Shown: positions 1-9,324 of the stretch, in pieces
Position numbering within the stretch: the stretch's first letter is position 1
Layout: each line of letters opens with the position of its first letter
Assembly: GCA_023259055.1 (NCBI GenBank)
Contig: JAHFQZ010000006.1
Location: forward strand, 62,001-126,000
Reading direction: 5' to 3'
DNA: 64,000 bases
Source of the DNA: Nitrosomonadales bacterium
GTDB taxonomy: Bacteria > Pseudomonadota > Gammaproteobacteria > Burkholderiales > Gallionellaceae
Notes under the pieces: generated by a model
What the model was told of the DNA's origin: nothing
Database searches by the model: none
Seen by the model: the letters and a program-made list of their open reading frames with translations, nothing else
Position numbers and translations under genes: made by a program

Positions 1-185
1 CCAAGGTGCATCGCGTTGCGACAGAAGCCGAACAGCACATTGATGTTTCCGCAAGCTTGCACGACAAGTGCGAACGTTGCTGGCACTACCGTGAAGACGT
101 CGGTGCAGATGCGCAGCATCCGAAGTTGTGCGGACGATGCGTGAGCAACATGTTCGGAAACGGCGAGGCACGGAAGTATGCTTAG
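1..185 (+). CDS. ileS: Isoleucyl-tRNA synthetase, C-terminal end (partial)
   Basis: This is the last 60 codons of isoleucyl-tRNA synthetase, with the rest lying left of the window. The frame starts at base 3 and ends in TAG at 183-185. The visible part is the C-terminal zinc-binding domain: two CxxC pairs (KCERC and LCGRC) flank a WHYREDVG segment, as in bacterial IleS of the E. coli type. The gene overlaps the lspA start codon by 8 bases, so the two are probably translationally coupled. The ileS-lspA-ispH order is common in proteobacteria and supports the assignment. Confidence 0.93.
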   Translation, partial: KVHRVATEAEQHIDVSASLHDKCERCWHYREDVGADAQHPKLCGRCVSNMFGNGEARKYA

Positions 186-654
186 TCGCTGGCTCGGCTT
201 GAGTGCGCTGGTCATTGTTCTCGATCAAATCAGCAAGATGTGGATCACCAGCCATTTCGTATACGGCGAAAACCTTTTCATCCTCAGCGTATTCGATCTG
301 GTGCTGGCGCACAACACCGGCGCTGCGTTCAGCTTCCTCAGCGGTGCGGGCGGGATGCAGCGCTGGTTGTTCAGTATCGTCGCCATTGTTGCCTCTGTCT
401 GGATAGTCAGGCTGTTGCAAAAATTCTCTGCTCAAACGCTGTTTGCATTGGCGCTGAGCCTGATCCTCGGCGGAGCGCTTGGCAATCTTATTGATCGCAT
501 TGCGTATGGCTATGTGGTGGATTTTTTGTCTTTCCATTGGGATAAGCATTATTTCCCGGCCTTCAACATCGCCGATTCCGCCATTACATGCGGCGCATTT
601 GTATTAATTTTCGACAGTTTCAGGGAGGTCAAGCATGGAACTGCTGCTGGCTAA
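178..654 (+). CDS. lspA: Lipoprotein signal peptidase (signal peptidase II)
   Basis: LspA is the inner-membrane aspartyl protease that cleaves the signal peptide of diacylglyceryl-modified prolipoproteins. The 158-aa length is normal for the family, and four hydrophobic membrane segments are visible. The family motifs are present: NTGAAFS near residue 46, GNLIDR near 102, VVDF with catalytic Asp115, and FNIAD with catalytic Asp133. The start overlaps the ileS stop and the 3' end overlaps the ispH start by 20 bases, so the gene sits in a tight operon. One likely client is visible in this window, the lipoprotein BamE at 20.1 kb. Confidence 0.97.
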   Translation: MLSRWLGLSALVIVLDQISKMWITSHFVYGENLFILSVFDLVLAHNTGAAFSFLSGAGGMQRWLFSIVAIVASVWIVRLLQKFSAQTLFALALSLILGGALGNLIDRIAYGYVVDFLSFHWDKHYFPAFNIADSAITCGAFVLIFDSFREVKHGTAAG

Positions 655-1558
655 TCCACGCGGCTTCTGCGCCGGCGTGGATCGCGCTATTACCATCGTC
701 GAGCGCGCTTTGGCCCTGCATGGCGCGCCGGTTTATGTGCGCCACGAGGTGGTGCACAACAAATTCGTCGTGGATGGTTTGCGCCAGAAAGGCGCGATTT
801 TTATAGAGGATTTGAAGGATGTGCCGCCCGGCAGCATCCTGATTTTCAGTGCGCATGGCGTGTCGCAAGCGGTACGCCGCGAGGCAGAGGCGCGCGGCCT
901 GACGGTGTTCGATGCGACCTGCCCGCTGGTAACCAAAGTTCATATCGAGGTGTCGCGATTGCGCGAACAGGGCAAGGAAATCATCATGATCGGTCACGCC
1001 GGACACCCTGAAGTGGAAGGCACCATGGGGCAGTGCAATAGCGGCATGTACCTGGTGGAATCGCCGGAACAAGTCGCAGATCTTGAAGTGACCGACGAGC
1101 AAAATCTTGCTTACGTCACGCAAACCACGTTGTCTGTGGATGATGCCGGCACGATCATTGCCGCACTGAAGACGCGCTTCCCGTTAATCATTGGCCCGAA
1201 GAAAGACGATATTTGTTACGCCACGCAAAACCGCCAGGATGCTGTAAAAATGCTGGTCAGGCAGTGCGACGTGGTAGTCGTGGTGGGTTCGCCGAACAGC
1301 TCCAATTCAAACCGCTTGCGCGAAGTCGCGGCGAACGTCGGAGTACCCGCATATCTGGTGAACGATGCGAGCGAATTGAAGCCGGAATGGTTTAAAGGCA
1401 AGGAGCGTGTGGGTATCAGCGCAGGTGCCTCTGCGCCGGAAGTGCTGGTGCAGGGAGTGATCGAACAATTGAAACAACTTGGCGCGCAACACGTCATTGA
1501 GTTGCAGGGCATCCGGGAGAACGTTGTGTTCCCTTTACCCAGAGAGTTGCAACCCTGA
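635..1558 (+). CDS. ispH: 4-hydroxy-3-methylbut-2-enyl diphosphate reductase
   Basis: IspH carries out the last step of the MEP isoprenoid pathway, reducing HMBPP to IPP and DMAPP with a [4Fe-4S] cluster. The 307-aa protein has the three cluster cysteines Cys12 (NPRGFCAG), Cys96 (DATCPLV) and Cys194 (DDICYATQ). It also has the catalytic glutamate Glu126 in GHPEVEG and the substrate-binding [10 protein letters not shown] segment. Translation starts inside the end of lspA, which indicates coupling. The start at 635 is followed directly by the conserved N-terminus [13 protein letters not shown] see no anomalies. Confidence 0.97.
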   Translation: MELLLANPRGFCAGVDRAITIVERALALHGAPVYVRHEVVHNKFVVDGLRQKGAIFIEDLKDVPPGSILIFSAHGVSQAVRREAEARGLTVFDATCPLVTKVHIEVSRLREQGKEIIMIGHAGHPEVEGTMGQCNSGMYLVESPEQVADLEVTDEQNLAYVTQTTLSVDDAGTIIAALKTRFPLIIGPKKDDICYATQNRQDAVKMLVRQCDVVVVVGSPNSSNSNRLREVAANVGVPAYLVNDASELKPEWFKGKERVGISAGASAPEVLVQGVIEQLKQLGAQHVIELQGIRENVVFPLPRELQP

Positions 1559-1581
1559 ACGGCCTTGAAAAACCCTTAATG

Positions 1582-1610
1582 TTCCCTTGTTGTAGCGCGT
1601 CCTCTATAAT
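1582..1610 (+). promoter_or_regulatory. Putative sigma-70 promoter of the tRNA-Thr gene
   Basis: A perfect TATAAT (1605-1610) lies 12 bases before the tRNA gene. A weaker -35-like TTCCCT sits 17 bases upstream at 1582-1587. The position fits a dedicated tRNA promoter. The -35 match is poor, so only the -10 is well supported. Confidence 0.5.
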
Positions 1611-1622
1611 CACCACGTTTAT

Positions 1623-1698
1623 GCTGGAGTAGCTCAGTTGGTAGAGCAACGCACTCGTAACGCGTAGGTCGGAGGTTCGATTCCTCTCTCCAGCACCA
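1623..1698 (+). tRNA. tRNA-Thr (anticodon CGT)
   Basis: The 76-nt sequence folds as a cloverleaf. The acceptor stem GCTGGAG pairs with CTCCAGC, the D arm contains AGCTCAGTTGGTAGAGC, the T loop is TTCGATT, and the 3' CCA is encoded. The seven-base anticodon loop CTCGTAA gives anticodon CGT, reading threonine codon ACG. The base pair closing the anticodon loop is an A-C mismatch, which is a small oddity. A TATAAT box lies just upstream. Confidence 0.93.
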
Positions 1699-1765
1699 TC
1701 AAAAGTCGGTGACGGCCGCAGATTACATCGTCAGCATGGCTGACGTAGAATTTTGAGGAGTTCAT

Positions 1766-2944
1766 ATGATTTCTTCCCCGCATCGCGAACAAAATCTCCT
1801 CTTGAAATACCTCCCTTATCTTGCGGTACTGTTATTGCTGGCAGTTGCGGCCTGGTACTTTGCGCGCCCCGCGCCGCTGCTCGTTCAGTTGGCCAAGGCC
1901 GAGCGGGGGATGGTTGAAGCGACGGCCAGCAATACCCGTGCCGGTACGGTCAAGGCGTGCCGCCGCGCCAAGCTGGCTCCCCCGGCGGGCGGACAAATAG
2001 CGCATCTGCTGGTGAAGAAGGGGCAGCGCGTAAAAGCCAATCAGGTTCTACTGGAATTATGGAACGACGATTTGGCTGCACAGGAGCGGTTGGCGCGTGA
2101 GCAGCTTTCCACAGCGCAAACACAGGAACAACAGGCATGTGTGCAGGCAGACCTGGCAGAAAAGGAAGCAAACCGCGCGCGCCAATTGAAGGAGAAGGGG
2201 TTCATTTCCACCGAGGCTGCGGACCAAAGAATTTCCTCCGCAAAGGTGAGCCGAGCAGGGTGCGAAGTCGCCCGCAGCCAGGTTGACCAAAGCCGTTCGC
2301 GCATTGCAGTGGCCAAGGCCAGCCTGGAACGCATGGTACTGCGCGCACCGTTTGACGGCGTCGTGGCGGATATCAGCGGCGAGCTGGGCGAATACGCCAC
2401 GCCATCGCCGCCCGGTATTCTGACGCTGCCCGCAATCGACCTGATCGATGACCGCTGCATGTTCGTCAGCGCGCCGATTGATGAGGCGGACGCGGCGAAC
2501 ATCAAGGTCGGGCAGGTAGCCCGCATCACGCTGGATGCGATCAAGGGCAAATCTTTCGCGGGCAAGGTCAAGCGCATTGCGCCTTATGTGCTGGAGTTGG
2601 AAAAGCAGGCACGCACCGTCGAAGTCGAGGTGGAGTTCGTCGAGCCGCCAAATGACGAGAATCTATTGGTCGGTTATAGCGCCGATGTCGAAATCGTCCA
2701 TAATTCACGCGCAAACGTATTGCGCATTCCCACGCAAACCCTGCTGGAAGGCAAGCGGGTTTTGTATTATCGCGCCGATGGCGTGCTCGAAGAGCGCACC
2801 GTGACGTCAGGCTTGGCCAACTGGGAACAGACCGAGATCACTGCCGGGCTGAACGAAGGCGACCAGGTCGTGATGTCGCTTGACCGTGCCGGGGTAAAGG
2901 CGGGGGTGCGGGTGCAGCCTGAAATCGGAAAGCCTGTTAAATGA
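1766..2944 (+). CDS. Periplasmic adaptor (membrane fusion) protein, HlyD/MacA type
   Basis: This 392-aa protein has one N-terminal membrane anchor (about residues 14-30). A lipoyl/barrel-sandwich half-motif follows (GGQIAHLLVKKGQRVKANQ near 72-90), then an alpha-helical hairpin rich in Ala/Gln/Glu (about 95-190), the second half-lipoyl motif with LRAPFDGVVADI, and a beta-barrel domain. That is the standard layout of adaptors linking an inner-membrane pump to an outer-membrane channel. It has a good Shine-Dalgarno (GAGGAG) before 1766. A MacB-like ABC ATPase and two permeases follow after a CDF gene, so it probably serves that ABC exporter. No TolC-type channel is in view. The substrate is unknown. 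Confidence 0.85.
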   Translation: MISSPHREQNLLLKYLPYLAVLLLLAVAAWYFARPAPLLVQLAKAERGMVEATASNTRAGTVKACRRAKLAPPAGGQIAHLLVKKGQRVKANQVLLELWNDDLAAQERLAREQLSTAQTQEQQACVQADLAEKEANRARQLKEKGFISTEAADQRISSAKVSRAGCEVARSQVDQSRSRIAVAKASLERMVLRAPFDGVVADISGELGEYATPSPPGILTLPAIDLIDDRCMFVSAPIDEADAANIKVGQVARITLDAIKGKSFAGKVKRIAPYVLELEKQARTVEVEVEFVEPPNDENLLVGYSADVEIVHNSRANVLRIPTQTLLEGKRVLYYRADGVLEERTVTSGLANWEQTEITAGLNEGDQVVMSLDRAGVKAGVRVQPEIGKPVK

Positions 2945-3016
2945 ACCTGCTTTTCCGCCCTACGAGCTAACCCCTTTGGCCTGGCCCCTTTTAACTCTGC
3001 ACACGGAAGCAGACTA

Positions 3017-3949
3017 ATGGCAAATCACTACGCGCATAACCACTTACACGACCACGATCACGGCGATCGGGACAATCATGGCCGCGCCTTTGTTATCGCC
3101 ATTGCACTGAACATGTTTTTTGTTGTGGTCGAGTTTACCTATGGTTTCATTGCCAATTCAACGGCGCTGATGGCCGATGCCGGGCACAACTTGTCCGATG
3201 TCCTGGGCTTGCTGCTGGCATGGGGTGCAGCGATCCTCACCCGCCAGGCACCGAACAAACGCTATACCTATGGTCTGCGTAGCACCTCGATTTTGGCCGC
3301 GCTGGCAAACGCCATGCTTCTTCTGGTTGCGTGCGGAGCTATTGCGTGGGAGGCCATCCAGCGCTTCTCGCAATCGCCCGTGGTGGCCGGGTTGACGGTT
3401 ACACTGGTTGCGGGTATCGGCATTGTCATCAACGGGTTGTCGGCCTGGCTATTTGTAAAAGGAAGCAAGGGTGACTTGAATATTCGCGGTGCTTACCTGC
3501 ACATGGCAGCCGATGCGGCCGTTTCGCTGGGTGTAGTCATTGCTGGTATAGCGATGATGGTTACCGGCTGGTACTGGCTTGATCCGGTTGTAAGTCTGAT
3601 GATCGTGGCAGTTATCGTGATCGGTACTTGGGGCTTGCTACGCGAGTCGGTGCAACTGGCATTGAGCGCAGTCCCGGCACACATCGACGTATCGGCGGTG
3701 GAAACCTATTTACGCCAATGTCCCGGTGTCGTCGATATTCACGATCTGCACATCTGGGGGATGAGTACGACCGAGAGCGCCTTGACTGTACATTTGGTAA
3801 TGCCGGAAGGCCACCCCAGTGACGCTTTCATGGATGACATCATGTGTACGTTGAAAGAGCTTTTCTCCGTCCAGCACAGCACGCTGCAAGTGGAGCAAGG
3901 AACGACCAATCATGTCTGCGCGTTGCATGCAGGCGCAGCGGCAAACTAA
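3017..3949 (+). CDS. Cation diffusion facilitator (zinc-type CDF exporter)
   Basis: This is a 310-aa CDF-family inner-membrane metal/proton antiporter with six predicted membrane helices. The N-terminus is rich in histidine (eight His in the first 21 residues), as in CzcD/ZitB-type zinc exporters. The metal-site pairs of helices II and V are visible as His57/Asp61 (HNLSD) and His162/Asp166 (HMAAD), the HxxxD pattern typical of zinc-selective members. The C-terminal cytoplasmic domain (about 210-310) contains the HDLHIWGM segment. It sits between the adaptor and the ABC ATPase, in the same direction, which suggests a metal-related export locus. Zn/Co/Cd specificity cannot be decided from sequence. 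Confidence 0.92.
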   Translation: MANHYAHNHLHDHDHGDRDNHGRAFVIAIALNMFFVVVEFTYGFIANSTALMADAGHNLSDVLGLLLAWGAAILTRQAPNKRYTYGLRSTSILAALANAMLLLVACGAIAWEAIQRFSQSPVVAGLTVTLVAGIGIVINGLSAWLFVKGSKGDLNIRGAYLHMAADAAVSLGVVIAGIAMMVTGWYWLDPVVSLMIVAVIVIGTWGLLRESVQLALSAVPAHIDVSAVETYLRQCPGVVDIHDLHIWGMSTTESALTVHLVMPEGHPSDAFMDDIMCTLKELFSVQHSTLQVEQGTTNHVCALHAGAAAN

Positions 3950-4025
3950 AGCCAAACACTGCAGGGGCAGTTTCGCATTGCTTTTGCTCCTCTTAACCAA
4001 TGAATTCCAACGGAGCTATGTTTGA

Positions 4026-4709
4026 ATGATAGAGTTTAGCCAAGTCAGCCGCAGCTTCACGGTGGGCGATCAGCAGGTCGCCGCGTTGCGCGGCATCGAC
4101 CTGAACATCGCGGCGGGCGATTATGTTTCAATCATGGGGCCATCCGGTTCCGGTAAATCCACGTTGCTCAATTTGATCGGCCTGCTGGATCGCCCGAGTT
4201 CCGGCACCTACAAGCTGGACGGCGGCAACGTCACCGCGCTGACCGACGAACAACAGGCCAGGGTGCGCAGCGAAAAGATCGGTTTTGTGTTCCAGTCATT
4301 CCATCTGGTGCCGCGCCTGACTGCCGCGATGAACATCGAGTTGCCGCTGATTTTGGCAGGAATTTCTCCAACCGAACGCAAGTTGCGCGTGGCGAAGTTG
4401 CTGGAAAATTATGGGTTGACGGATCGAGCCGATCATCGCCCCGACCAGCTTTCCGGCGGGCAGCGGCAGCGCGTTGCCATTGCCCGCGCCACCAGCATGC
4501 ATCCTGCCGTGCTGCTGGCCGACGAGCCGACCGGCAATCTCGATCAAGCCACCGGCAAGGAAGTGTTGAATCTGCTCGAACAGCTGGTCGAACAAAAAGT
4601 CGCCTTGATACTCGTCACCCACGATCCGGTTCTTGGCGGGCGCGCGAAGCGGCAGATACACATGGTGGATGGGCAGATCATTTCGGAAACGCGAGGCGGT
4701 TCCTCATGA
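4026..4709 (+). CDS. ABC transporter ATPase, MacB/LolD type
   Basis: This 227-aa ATPase has Walker [10 protein letters not shown] (38-46), the signature LSGGQ (142-146), Walker B VLLADEP (162-168) with the following TGNLD, and the switch histidine in LVTHD. The sequence places it in the MacB/LolD/FtsE branch that energises FtsX-like permeases by mechanotransmission, not by classical import. Two separately encoded permeases follow, and an adaptor protein lies upstream. A tripartite MacAB-like exporter with ATPase and permease on separate chains is therefore the simplest reading. The substrate could be a peptide, lipid, macrolide-like compound or siderophore. Confidence 0.9.
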   Translation: MIEFSQVSRSFTVGDQQVAALRGIDLNIAAGDYVSIMGPSGSGKSTLLNLIGLLDRPSSGTYKLDGGNVTALTDEQQARVRSEKIGFVFQSFHLVPRLTAAMNIELPLILAGISPTERKLRVAKLLENYGLTDRADHRPDQLSGGQRQRVAIARATSMHPAVLLADEPTGNLDQATGKEVLNLLEQLVEQKVALILVTHDPVLGGRAKRQIHMVDGQIISETRGGSS

Positions 4710-4734
4710 ATCTGGATTATCAAATAGCTTCAAA

Positions 4735-4825
4735 CCCGTTCGCCCTGACCCTTCGGCTGCGCTCAGGACTAAAGGCCAAGTCGAAGGGCGAACGTTCATG
4801 CTTCGACAAGCTCAGCACGAACGGT
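4735..4825. repeat. Dispersed palindromic intergenic repeat (REP-like)
   Basis: The segment contains the arms GTTCGCCC (4738-4745) and GGGCGAAC (4786-4793). These are followed by CTTCGACAAGCTCAGCACGA with inverted GTTCATGCTTCG/CGAACGG parts. The core 'CTTCGACAAGCTCAG' is the hallmark of a repeat scattered between genes in many betaproteobacteria. Here it lies between the ATPase and the first permease, immediately before the likely permease start. A degenerate relative occurs near 26224. Confidence 0.65.
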
Positions 4826-4830
4826 TACAT

Positions 4831-6039
4831 ATGAGGCTCATGGACATCGCGCAATTCGCCTCCGGCAGTTTGCGCGGCAGCCCGACGCGCACGTTGTTGA
4901 TGATGCTGGCGATGTCCATCGGTGTCGCGGCGGTGGTGGTGCTCACCGCGCTGGGCGAGGGTGCGCGCCGCTATGTGGTCGATCAATTCGCATCGCTTGG
5001 CACCAACCTGGTGATTTTATTGCCGGGGCGCACCGAGACGGCGGGCATCGGCCCCGGCATGTTGATCGGGCAGGTGCCGCGCGAAATTTCGCTGGACGAC
5101 GCGGAAGCGATCCTGCGCAGCCGCGCCGTCAAACGCATCGCGCCGCTGACTCTCGGTTCCGCCACGCTTTCGCGCGATGCGCTGAACCGCGAAGTGGTGG
5201 TGCTCGGATCGACCGCCGATTTGCTGGAAATACGCCACATGAGTATCGGCATCGGCAAATTCCTGCCGGCGGGCGACATTCACGGGAGCGCTTCGGTGTG
5301 CGTGCTGGGCAACATGATCAAGCGCGAAATGTTCGGCAATGAACAGGCCGTGGGGCAATGGGTGCGGCTCGGCGACCGGCGGTTCCGCGTCATCGGCGTG
5401 CTGGCGTCGCAAGGAGAATCGATGGGGATGCGCACCGATGAACTGGTGATCGTGCCGGTCGTGTCCGCGCATCAGCTGTTCAACACGTCAGGGCTGTTTC
5501 GCGTCCTGATCGAAGCGAAGAGCCGCGAAGCAATCGAACAGGCCAGGCACGATGCCGAAGAGATCATGTTTCAGCGCCACAACGGCGAGAAGGATGTGAC
5601 GGTGATCACACAGGATGCTGTGGTCGCCACCTTCGACCGGATACTGACCGCGCTGACGATGGCGATTGGCGGTATCGCCGCGATCAGCCTGGCCGTGGCC
5701 GGCGTGCTGATCATGAATGTGATGCTGATCGCCGTAGCGCAACGCGTCAAGGAGATCGGGTTGCTCAAGGCTTTGGGCGCACCGGGCAAACAGATACGCG
5801 CATTGTTTTTCGCAGAGGCGGCCCTGCTCTCCAGTATTGGCAGTGCGGCAGGACTGGTGCTGGGCTATACCGGCAGTGCCATCATCGGGCAGATATATCC
5901 CAGCCTGCCGGTTTCGCCGCCGTGGTGGGCGGTGCTCGCGGCCTGCGCCACGGCGCTGGGCACGGGCATCCTGTTCAGCGTGTGGCCGGCACGGCGCGCG
6001 GCGCGGCTTGATCCGGTCGCAGCGTTGGCTGGACGATGA
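4831..6039 (+). CDS. ABC transporter permease, FtsX/MacB-type (first of two)
   Basis: This permease is about 402 aa. It has an N-terminal membrane helix, a large periplasmic MacB_PCD-like domain (about 45-250) and three C-terminal helices of the FtsX family. The typical ending, VWPARRAARLDPVAAL, is present. The frame stays open back to 4633 through the upstream repeat, but the homologous core begins MRLMDIAQF, so I place the start at 4831 (4840 is also possible). No strong ribosome-binding site precedes either, perhaps because the repeat displaced it. It pairs with the ATPase at 4026 and with a second, paralogous permease at 6185, suggesting a heterodimeric transmembrane part. Confidence 0.87.
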   Translation: MRLMDIAQFASGSLRGSPTRTLLMMLAMSIGVAAVVVLTALGEGARRYVVDQFASLGTNLVILLPGRTETAGIGPGMLIGQVPREISLDDAEAILRSRAVKRIAPLTLGSATLSRDALNREVVVLGSTADLLEIRHMSIGIGKFLPAGDIHGSASVCVLGNMIKREMFGNEQAVGQWVRLGDRRFRVIGVLASQGESMGMRTDELVIVPVVSAHQLFNTSGLFRVLIEAKSREAIEQARHDAEEIMFQRHNGEKDVTVITQDAVVATFDRILTALTMAIGGIAAISLAVAGVLIMNVMLIAVAQRVKEIGLLKALGAPGKQIRALFFAEAALLSSIGSAAGLVLGYTGSAIIGQIYPSLPVSPPWWAVLAACATALGTGILFSVWPARRAARLDPVAALAGR

Positions 6040-6044
6040 TCATG

Positions 6045-6178
6045 GAAAAATTGTCCACGAAAGACACGAAAACCACGAAAAACGGGAGCCGGTTTGTTTC
6101 GTGTCTTTGCGAGCTTTCGCCTTGCGGCGAAATGCCTGCTTACCCCACTTCGTGGATAAATTGAAGCGTTCAGGATAA
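6045..6178. repeat. Intergenic repeat containing CACGAAA units
   Basis: The gap between the two permeases contains 'GTCCACGAAAGACACGAAAA', then 'CCACGAAAAACGG', and an inverted counterpart 'TTTCGTGTCTTTGCG' (about 6097-6111). Short iterated ACGAAA units facing inverted copies are a common form of dispersed intergenic repeat in betaproteobacteria. The spacing may place a hairpin between the two cistrons. Confidence 0.5.
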
Positions 6179-6184
6179 TTGCAG

Positions 6185-7384
6185 ATGTTATTTCCCGACC
6201 TTGTCAAACTGACCACTTCCAGTTTCCTGTCCTACCGGATGCGCAGCTTCTTGACCGGCTTGGGCATCGCCATCGGCATCACGGCGGTGATCCTGCTGAC
6301 ATCCATCGGCGAAGGGTTGCATCAGTTTGTGCTGGCGGAGTTTAGCCAGTTCGGCACCAACATCATCACCATCCAGCCGGGCAAGACGCAGACCCATGGC
6401 GGTAATGTTGGTGTGTTCGGTTCGGTCAGGCCGCTCTCGCTGGAGGATGCGGACGCGCTGCGCCACTTGCCTTATGTCGAAAATGTTAACCCAAGCCTGA
6501 TGGGCAACGCCGAGGTGCGCGCCAATGGCAAGACGCGGCGCACCACGGTGTTGGGCGAAGGACGCGATTTTGCCAAGGCGTTCACGATGAAAGTGCAGAG
6601 CGGCAGCTTCTGGCAAGATGAGGACAACGAGCAGGCGCGCGCGTTTGTCGTGCTTGGCGCGAAGGTGAGCCAGGAACTTTTTGCCGGGCAGAGTCCGCTC
6701 GGCAGTTATCTGCACGTCGGTGGGCAACGCTACCGCGTGATCGGCGTGATGGAACCCAAGGGTCAGATACTCGGTTTTGATATGGACGATATCGTGATTA
6801 TCCCGGCAGCGCGCGCGATGGAGTTGCTCAACCGCCCGGGGCTGATAGAGATGCAGGTGAGCTATCGCGCCAGCGCCGATGTGAATGCGGTGATACGCAC
6901 CATCACCCAACGTCTCAAGGACAGGCACGGGAGCGAGGACTTCACGATCATTTCGCAGGAGCAGGCGCTAGAAGTGCTGAGCTCGGTGCTCGACGTTATC
7001 ACCTTCGCCGTCGGTGCGCTGGGCGGCATCTCGCTGCTGGTCGGTGCGGTGGGCATCCTCACCATCATGACCATGGCGGTTACCGAACGTACCTCCGAGA
7101 TCGGTTTGCTGCGCGCGCTGGGGGCGCAAGAGCGGCAGGTGCTGACTCTGTTCTTGGGCGAGGCGATGCTGCTGTCCGCGCTGGGCGGCTTGGCGGGGCT
7201 GGCTCTTGGGGTCGGTATAGCACAAGCGCTGCACCTGCTGTTTCCGGCGCTGCCGGTGCACACGCCCTGGCTGTTTGCCGTGCTCGCCGAACTAACCGCA
7301 GTCAGCATCGGCCTTGCGGCAGGTGTCACGCCGGCCATGCGTGCCGCGCGGCTCGATCCGGTGGAGGCTTTGCATGCGGAATGA
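6185..7384 (+). CDS. ABC transporter permease, FtsX/MacB-type (second of two)
   Basis: This is a roughly 399-aa paralogue of the preceding permease with the same layout: one N-terminal helix, a periplasmic MacB_PCD-like domain (about 40-240) and three C-terminal helices (near 275, 320 and 365). It ends in the family signature RAARLDPVEALH. The start is taken at ATG 6185, which has AGGATA 8-9 bases upstream; an in-frame TTG lies two codons earlier. The two permeases are clearly related but diverged, consistent with a heterodimer driven by the ATPase at 4026. An 84-base gap separates it from earP. Confidence 0.88.
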   Translation: MLFPDLVKLTTSSFLSYRMRSFLTGLGIAIGITAVILLTSIGEGLHQFVLAEFSQFGTNIITIQPGKTQTHGGNVGVFGSVRPLSLEDADALRHLPYVENVNPSLMGNAEVRANGKTRRTTVLGEGRDFAKAFTMKVQSGSFWQDEDNEQARAFVVLGAKVSQELFAGQSPLGSYLHVGGQRYRVIGVMEPKGQILGFDMDDIVIIPAARAMELLNRPGLIEMQVSYRASADVNAVIRTITQRLKDRHGSEDFTIISQEQALEVLSSVLDVITFAVGALGGISLLVGAVGILTIMTMAVTERTSEIGLLRALGAQERQVLTLFLGEAMLLSALGGLAGLALGVGIAQALHLLFPALPVHTPWLFAVLAELTAVSIGLAAGVTPAMRAARLDPVEALHAE

Positions 7385-7468
7385 TATTGCAGGTTGGGTT
7401 AGCGTACTTTTCGTAACCCTACATTGCATACATTGGGTTACGTCCGTCGGTGGTGAGCTTGTAGAACC

Positions 7469-8671
7469 ATGAAACCGCTAGCCAAACCTACGACTACAAT
7501 TTCTGCTGCGTTGAGTTGTGACATCTTCTGCAACGTCATCGACAATTACGGCGACATTGGCGTGTGCTGGCGGTTGGCGCGGCAACTGGCGAACGAGCAT
7601 GGTTTGCAGGTGAGGCTGTGGGTGGATGATCTGGACAGCTTTGCCAAACTGTGCCCGGAAGCGGATGCTGCACTGGAAACCCAGCATTGCCGTGGCGTGG
7701 AAGTGCGGCGGTGGCAGCATGATTTTCCGGCCGTTCAACCCGCCGATCTGGTAATCGAAGCCTTTGCCTGCAAGTTGCCGCAAAGCTACATCGAAGCGAT
7801 GGCGACGCGGGAAATAAAACCGGTGTGGGTGAATCTCGAATATCTTTCTGCAGAGGACTGGGTGCGCGGCTGTCACGGCCTGCCATCGCCGCATCCGAAC
7901 TTGCCGCTGGTGAAATATTTTTTCTTCCCTGGCTTCACCAGACAGACCGGAGGTTTATTGCTGGAGCGTGATTTGCTGGTGCGGCGCGATGCGTTCCAGA
8001 ACGATGCCGCGCAGCAGCAGGCGTTCTGGCGATCCATCGGTATGCAGATGCCTGCGGCGGATACGCTGAAAGTCTCGCTGTTCAGTTATGAAAACGCCGC
8101 GCTGGGCGGCTTGTTCGATGCCTGGTCGGGAGGTGTTCAGCCTGTACTGTGTCTGGTGCCGGAAGGGCGTATTTTGCCGCAGGCTGGGCAATATTTCGGC
8201 GATGCCGCGCCGTGCGCAGGCAAGACTTATTCGCGTGGAAATCTGCAGGTACGCGTGCTGCCGTTCGTAGAGCAGGAGCGTTACGATGAACTTTTGTGGG
8301 CTTGTGATGTCAATTACGTTCGTGGAGAGGATTCATGTGTGCGGGCGCAGTGGGCGGGGAAACCGTTCATCTGGCAAATCTACCCGCAGCATGACTCAGT
8401 GCATTGGGACAAGCTTCAAGCCTTTTTGAATCTGTACAACGTGACGCTAGGTGCGGCAGCGAGCAGGGCGTTGCAAGAATTATGGAAGGCCTGGAATAAG
8501 GAAAGCGGGGCAGGGCAGGCGTGGCCTGGCTTTGCAGAGGTGCGTGGCGAGCTTGAAAGCCATGCGCAACATTGGGTGCGACAACTGGCTGGTAACAATC
8601 TTGCGTTGAATTTGCTGGATTTTTACCGGGAAATCGGTAGAATGCGCGCCATCAAAATTGAAGGGCAGTAA
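7469..8671 (+). CDS. earP: EF-P arginine rhamnosyltransferase
   Basis: EarP transfers rhamnose from dTDP-L-rhamnose to Arg32 of elongation factor P, activating it to relieve ribosome stalling at polyproline. The 400-aa protein has the family N-terminus [20 protein letters not shown], in which the Asp of NYGDIG contributes to catalysis. It also has the C-terminal nucleotide-sugar segment with the conserved [20 protein letters not shown]. It ends two bases before the efp start, so the enzyme and its only known substrate are co-transcribed. The first 15 residues are not conserved, and a start a few codons downstream is possible. Confidence 0.95.
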   Translation: MKPLAKPTTTISAALSCDIFCNVIDNYGDIGVCWRLARQLANEHGLQVRLWVDDLDSFAKLCPEADAALETQHCRGVEVRRWQHDFPAVQPADLVIEAFACKLPQSYIEAMATREIKPVWVNLEYLSAEDWVRGCHGLPSPHPNLPLVKYFFFPGFTRQTGGLLLERDLLVRRDAFQNDAAQQQAFWRSIGMQMPAADTLKVSLFSYENAALGGLFDAWSGGVQPVLCLVPEGRILPQAGQYFGDAAPCAGKTYSRGNLQVRVLPFVEQERYDELLWACDVNYVRGEDSCVRAQWAGKPFIWQIYPQHDSVHWDKLQAFLNLYNVTLGAAASRALQELWKAWNKESGAGQAWPGFAEVRGELESHAQHWVRQLAGNNLALNLLDFYREIGRMRAIKIEGQ

Positions 8672-8673
8672 AC

Positions 8674-9228
8674 ATGAAAACAGCACAGGAAGTACGCGTA
8701 GGCAACGTCATTATGGTGGGCTCTGACCCTATGGTCGTGCTCAAGGCTGAGTACAGCCGCTCCGGCCGCAACGGCTCGGTGGTCAAGATGAAGATGAAAA
8801 ACCTGCTGACCGAATCCGCAAAAGAAACCGTGTATAGCGCCGATGACAAGTTCGAACAGATCATGCTGGATCGCAAGGAAGTGAACTACTCGTACTTCGC
8901 CGACCCGATGTATGTGTTCATGGATGGCGAATACAACCAGTATGAGATCGAGGCCGAAAGCATGGGCGACGCGATCAATTACATCGAAGACAACATGGCT
9001 TGCGAAGTCGTGTTCTACAACGAGAAGGCTATTTCGGTTGAATTGCCCAATACCATTGTTCGCGAAGTCGTTTACACCGAACCGGCGGTGCGCGGCGACA
9101 CTTCCGGCAAGGTGATGAAGCCGGCCAAGATCAACACCGGTTTTGAATTGCCCGTGGCGGCATTCATCGAGATCGGCGACAAGATCGAGATCGACACACG
9201 CACCAACGAGTTCAAGAAACGCGCTTAA
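8674..9228 (+). CDS. efp: Translation elongation factor P (Arg32 type)
   Basis: EF-P binds between the ribosomal P and E sites and promotes peptide bond formation at polyproline stretches. The 184-aa protein has the three-domain length expected. The modification loop reads SRSGRNG with arginine at position 32, the type rhamnosylated by EarP and not the lysine type modified by EpmA. This agrees with earP lying directly upstream. A strong bidirectional terminator follows at 9249. Confidence 0.97.
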   Translation: MKTAQEVRVGNVIMVGSDPMVVLKAEYSRSGRNGSVVKMKMKNLLTESAKETVYSADDKFEQIMLDRKEVNYSYFADPMYVFMDGEYNQYEIEAESMGDAINYIEDNMACEVVFYNEKAISVELPNTIVREVVYTEPAVRGDTSGKVMKPAKINTGFELPVAAFIEIGDKIEIDTRTNEFKKRA

Positions 9229-9248
9229 TTTCTGGCGTATGTTTCAAT

Positions 9249-9278
9249 AAAAGGCCAACCGCGAGGTTGGCCTTTTTG
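9249..9278. terminator. Bidirectional intrinsic terminator between efp and the HD gene
   Basis: A 12-bp perfect stem, AAAAGGCCAACC with GGTTGGCCTTTT, closes a GCGA loop. It has a T run on the plus strand and a run of A (T on the minus strand) on the other side. It lies between convergent genes and can serve both. Confidence 0.9.
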
Positions 9279-9324
9279 TTTGCGGTATTCCGGCAAACCC
9301 AAGTGATTAAGCACGGTGCGCTTT

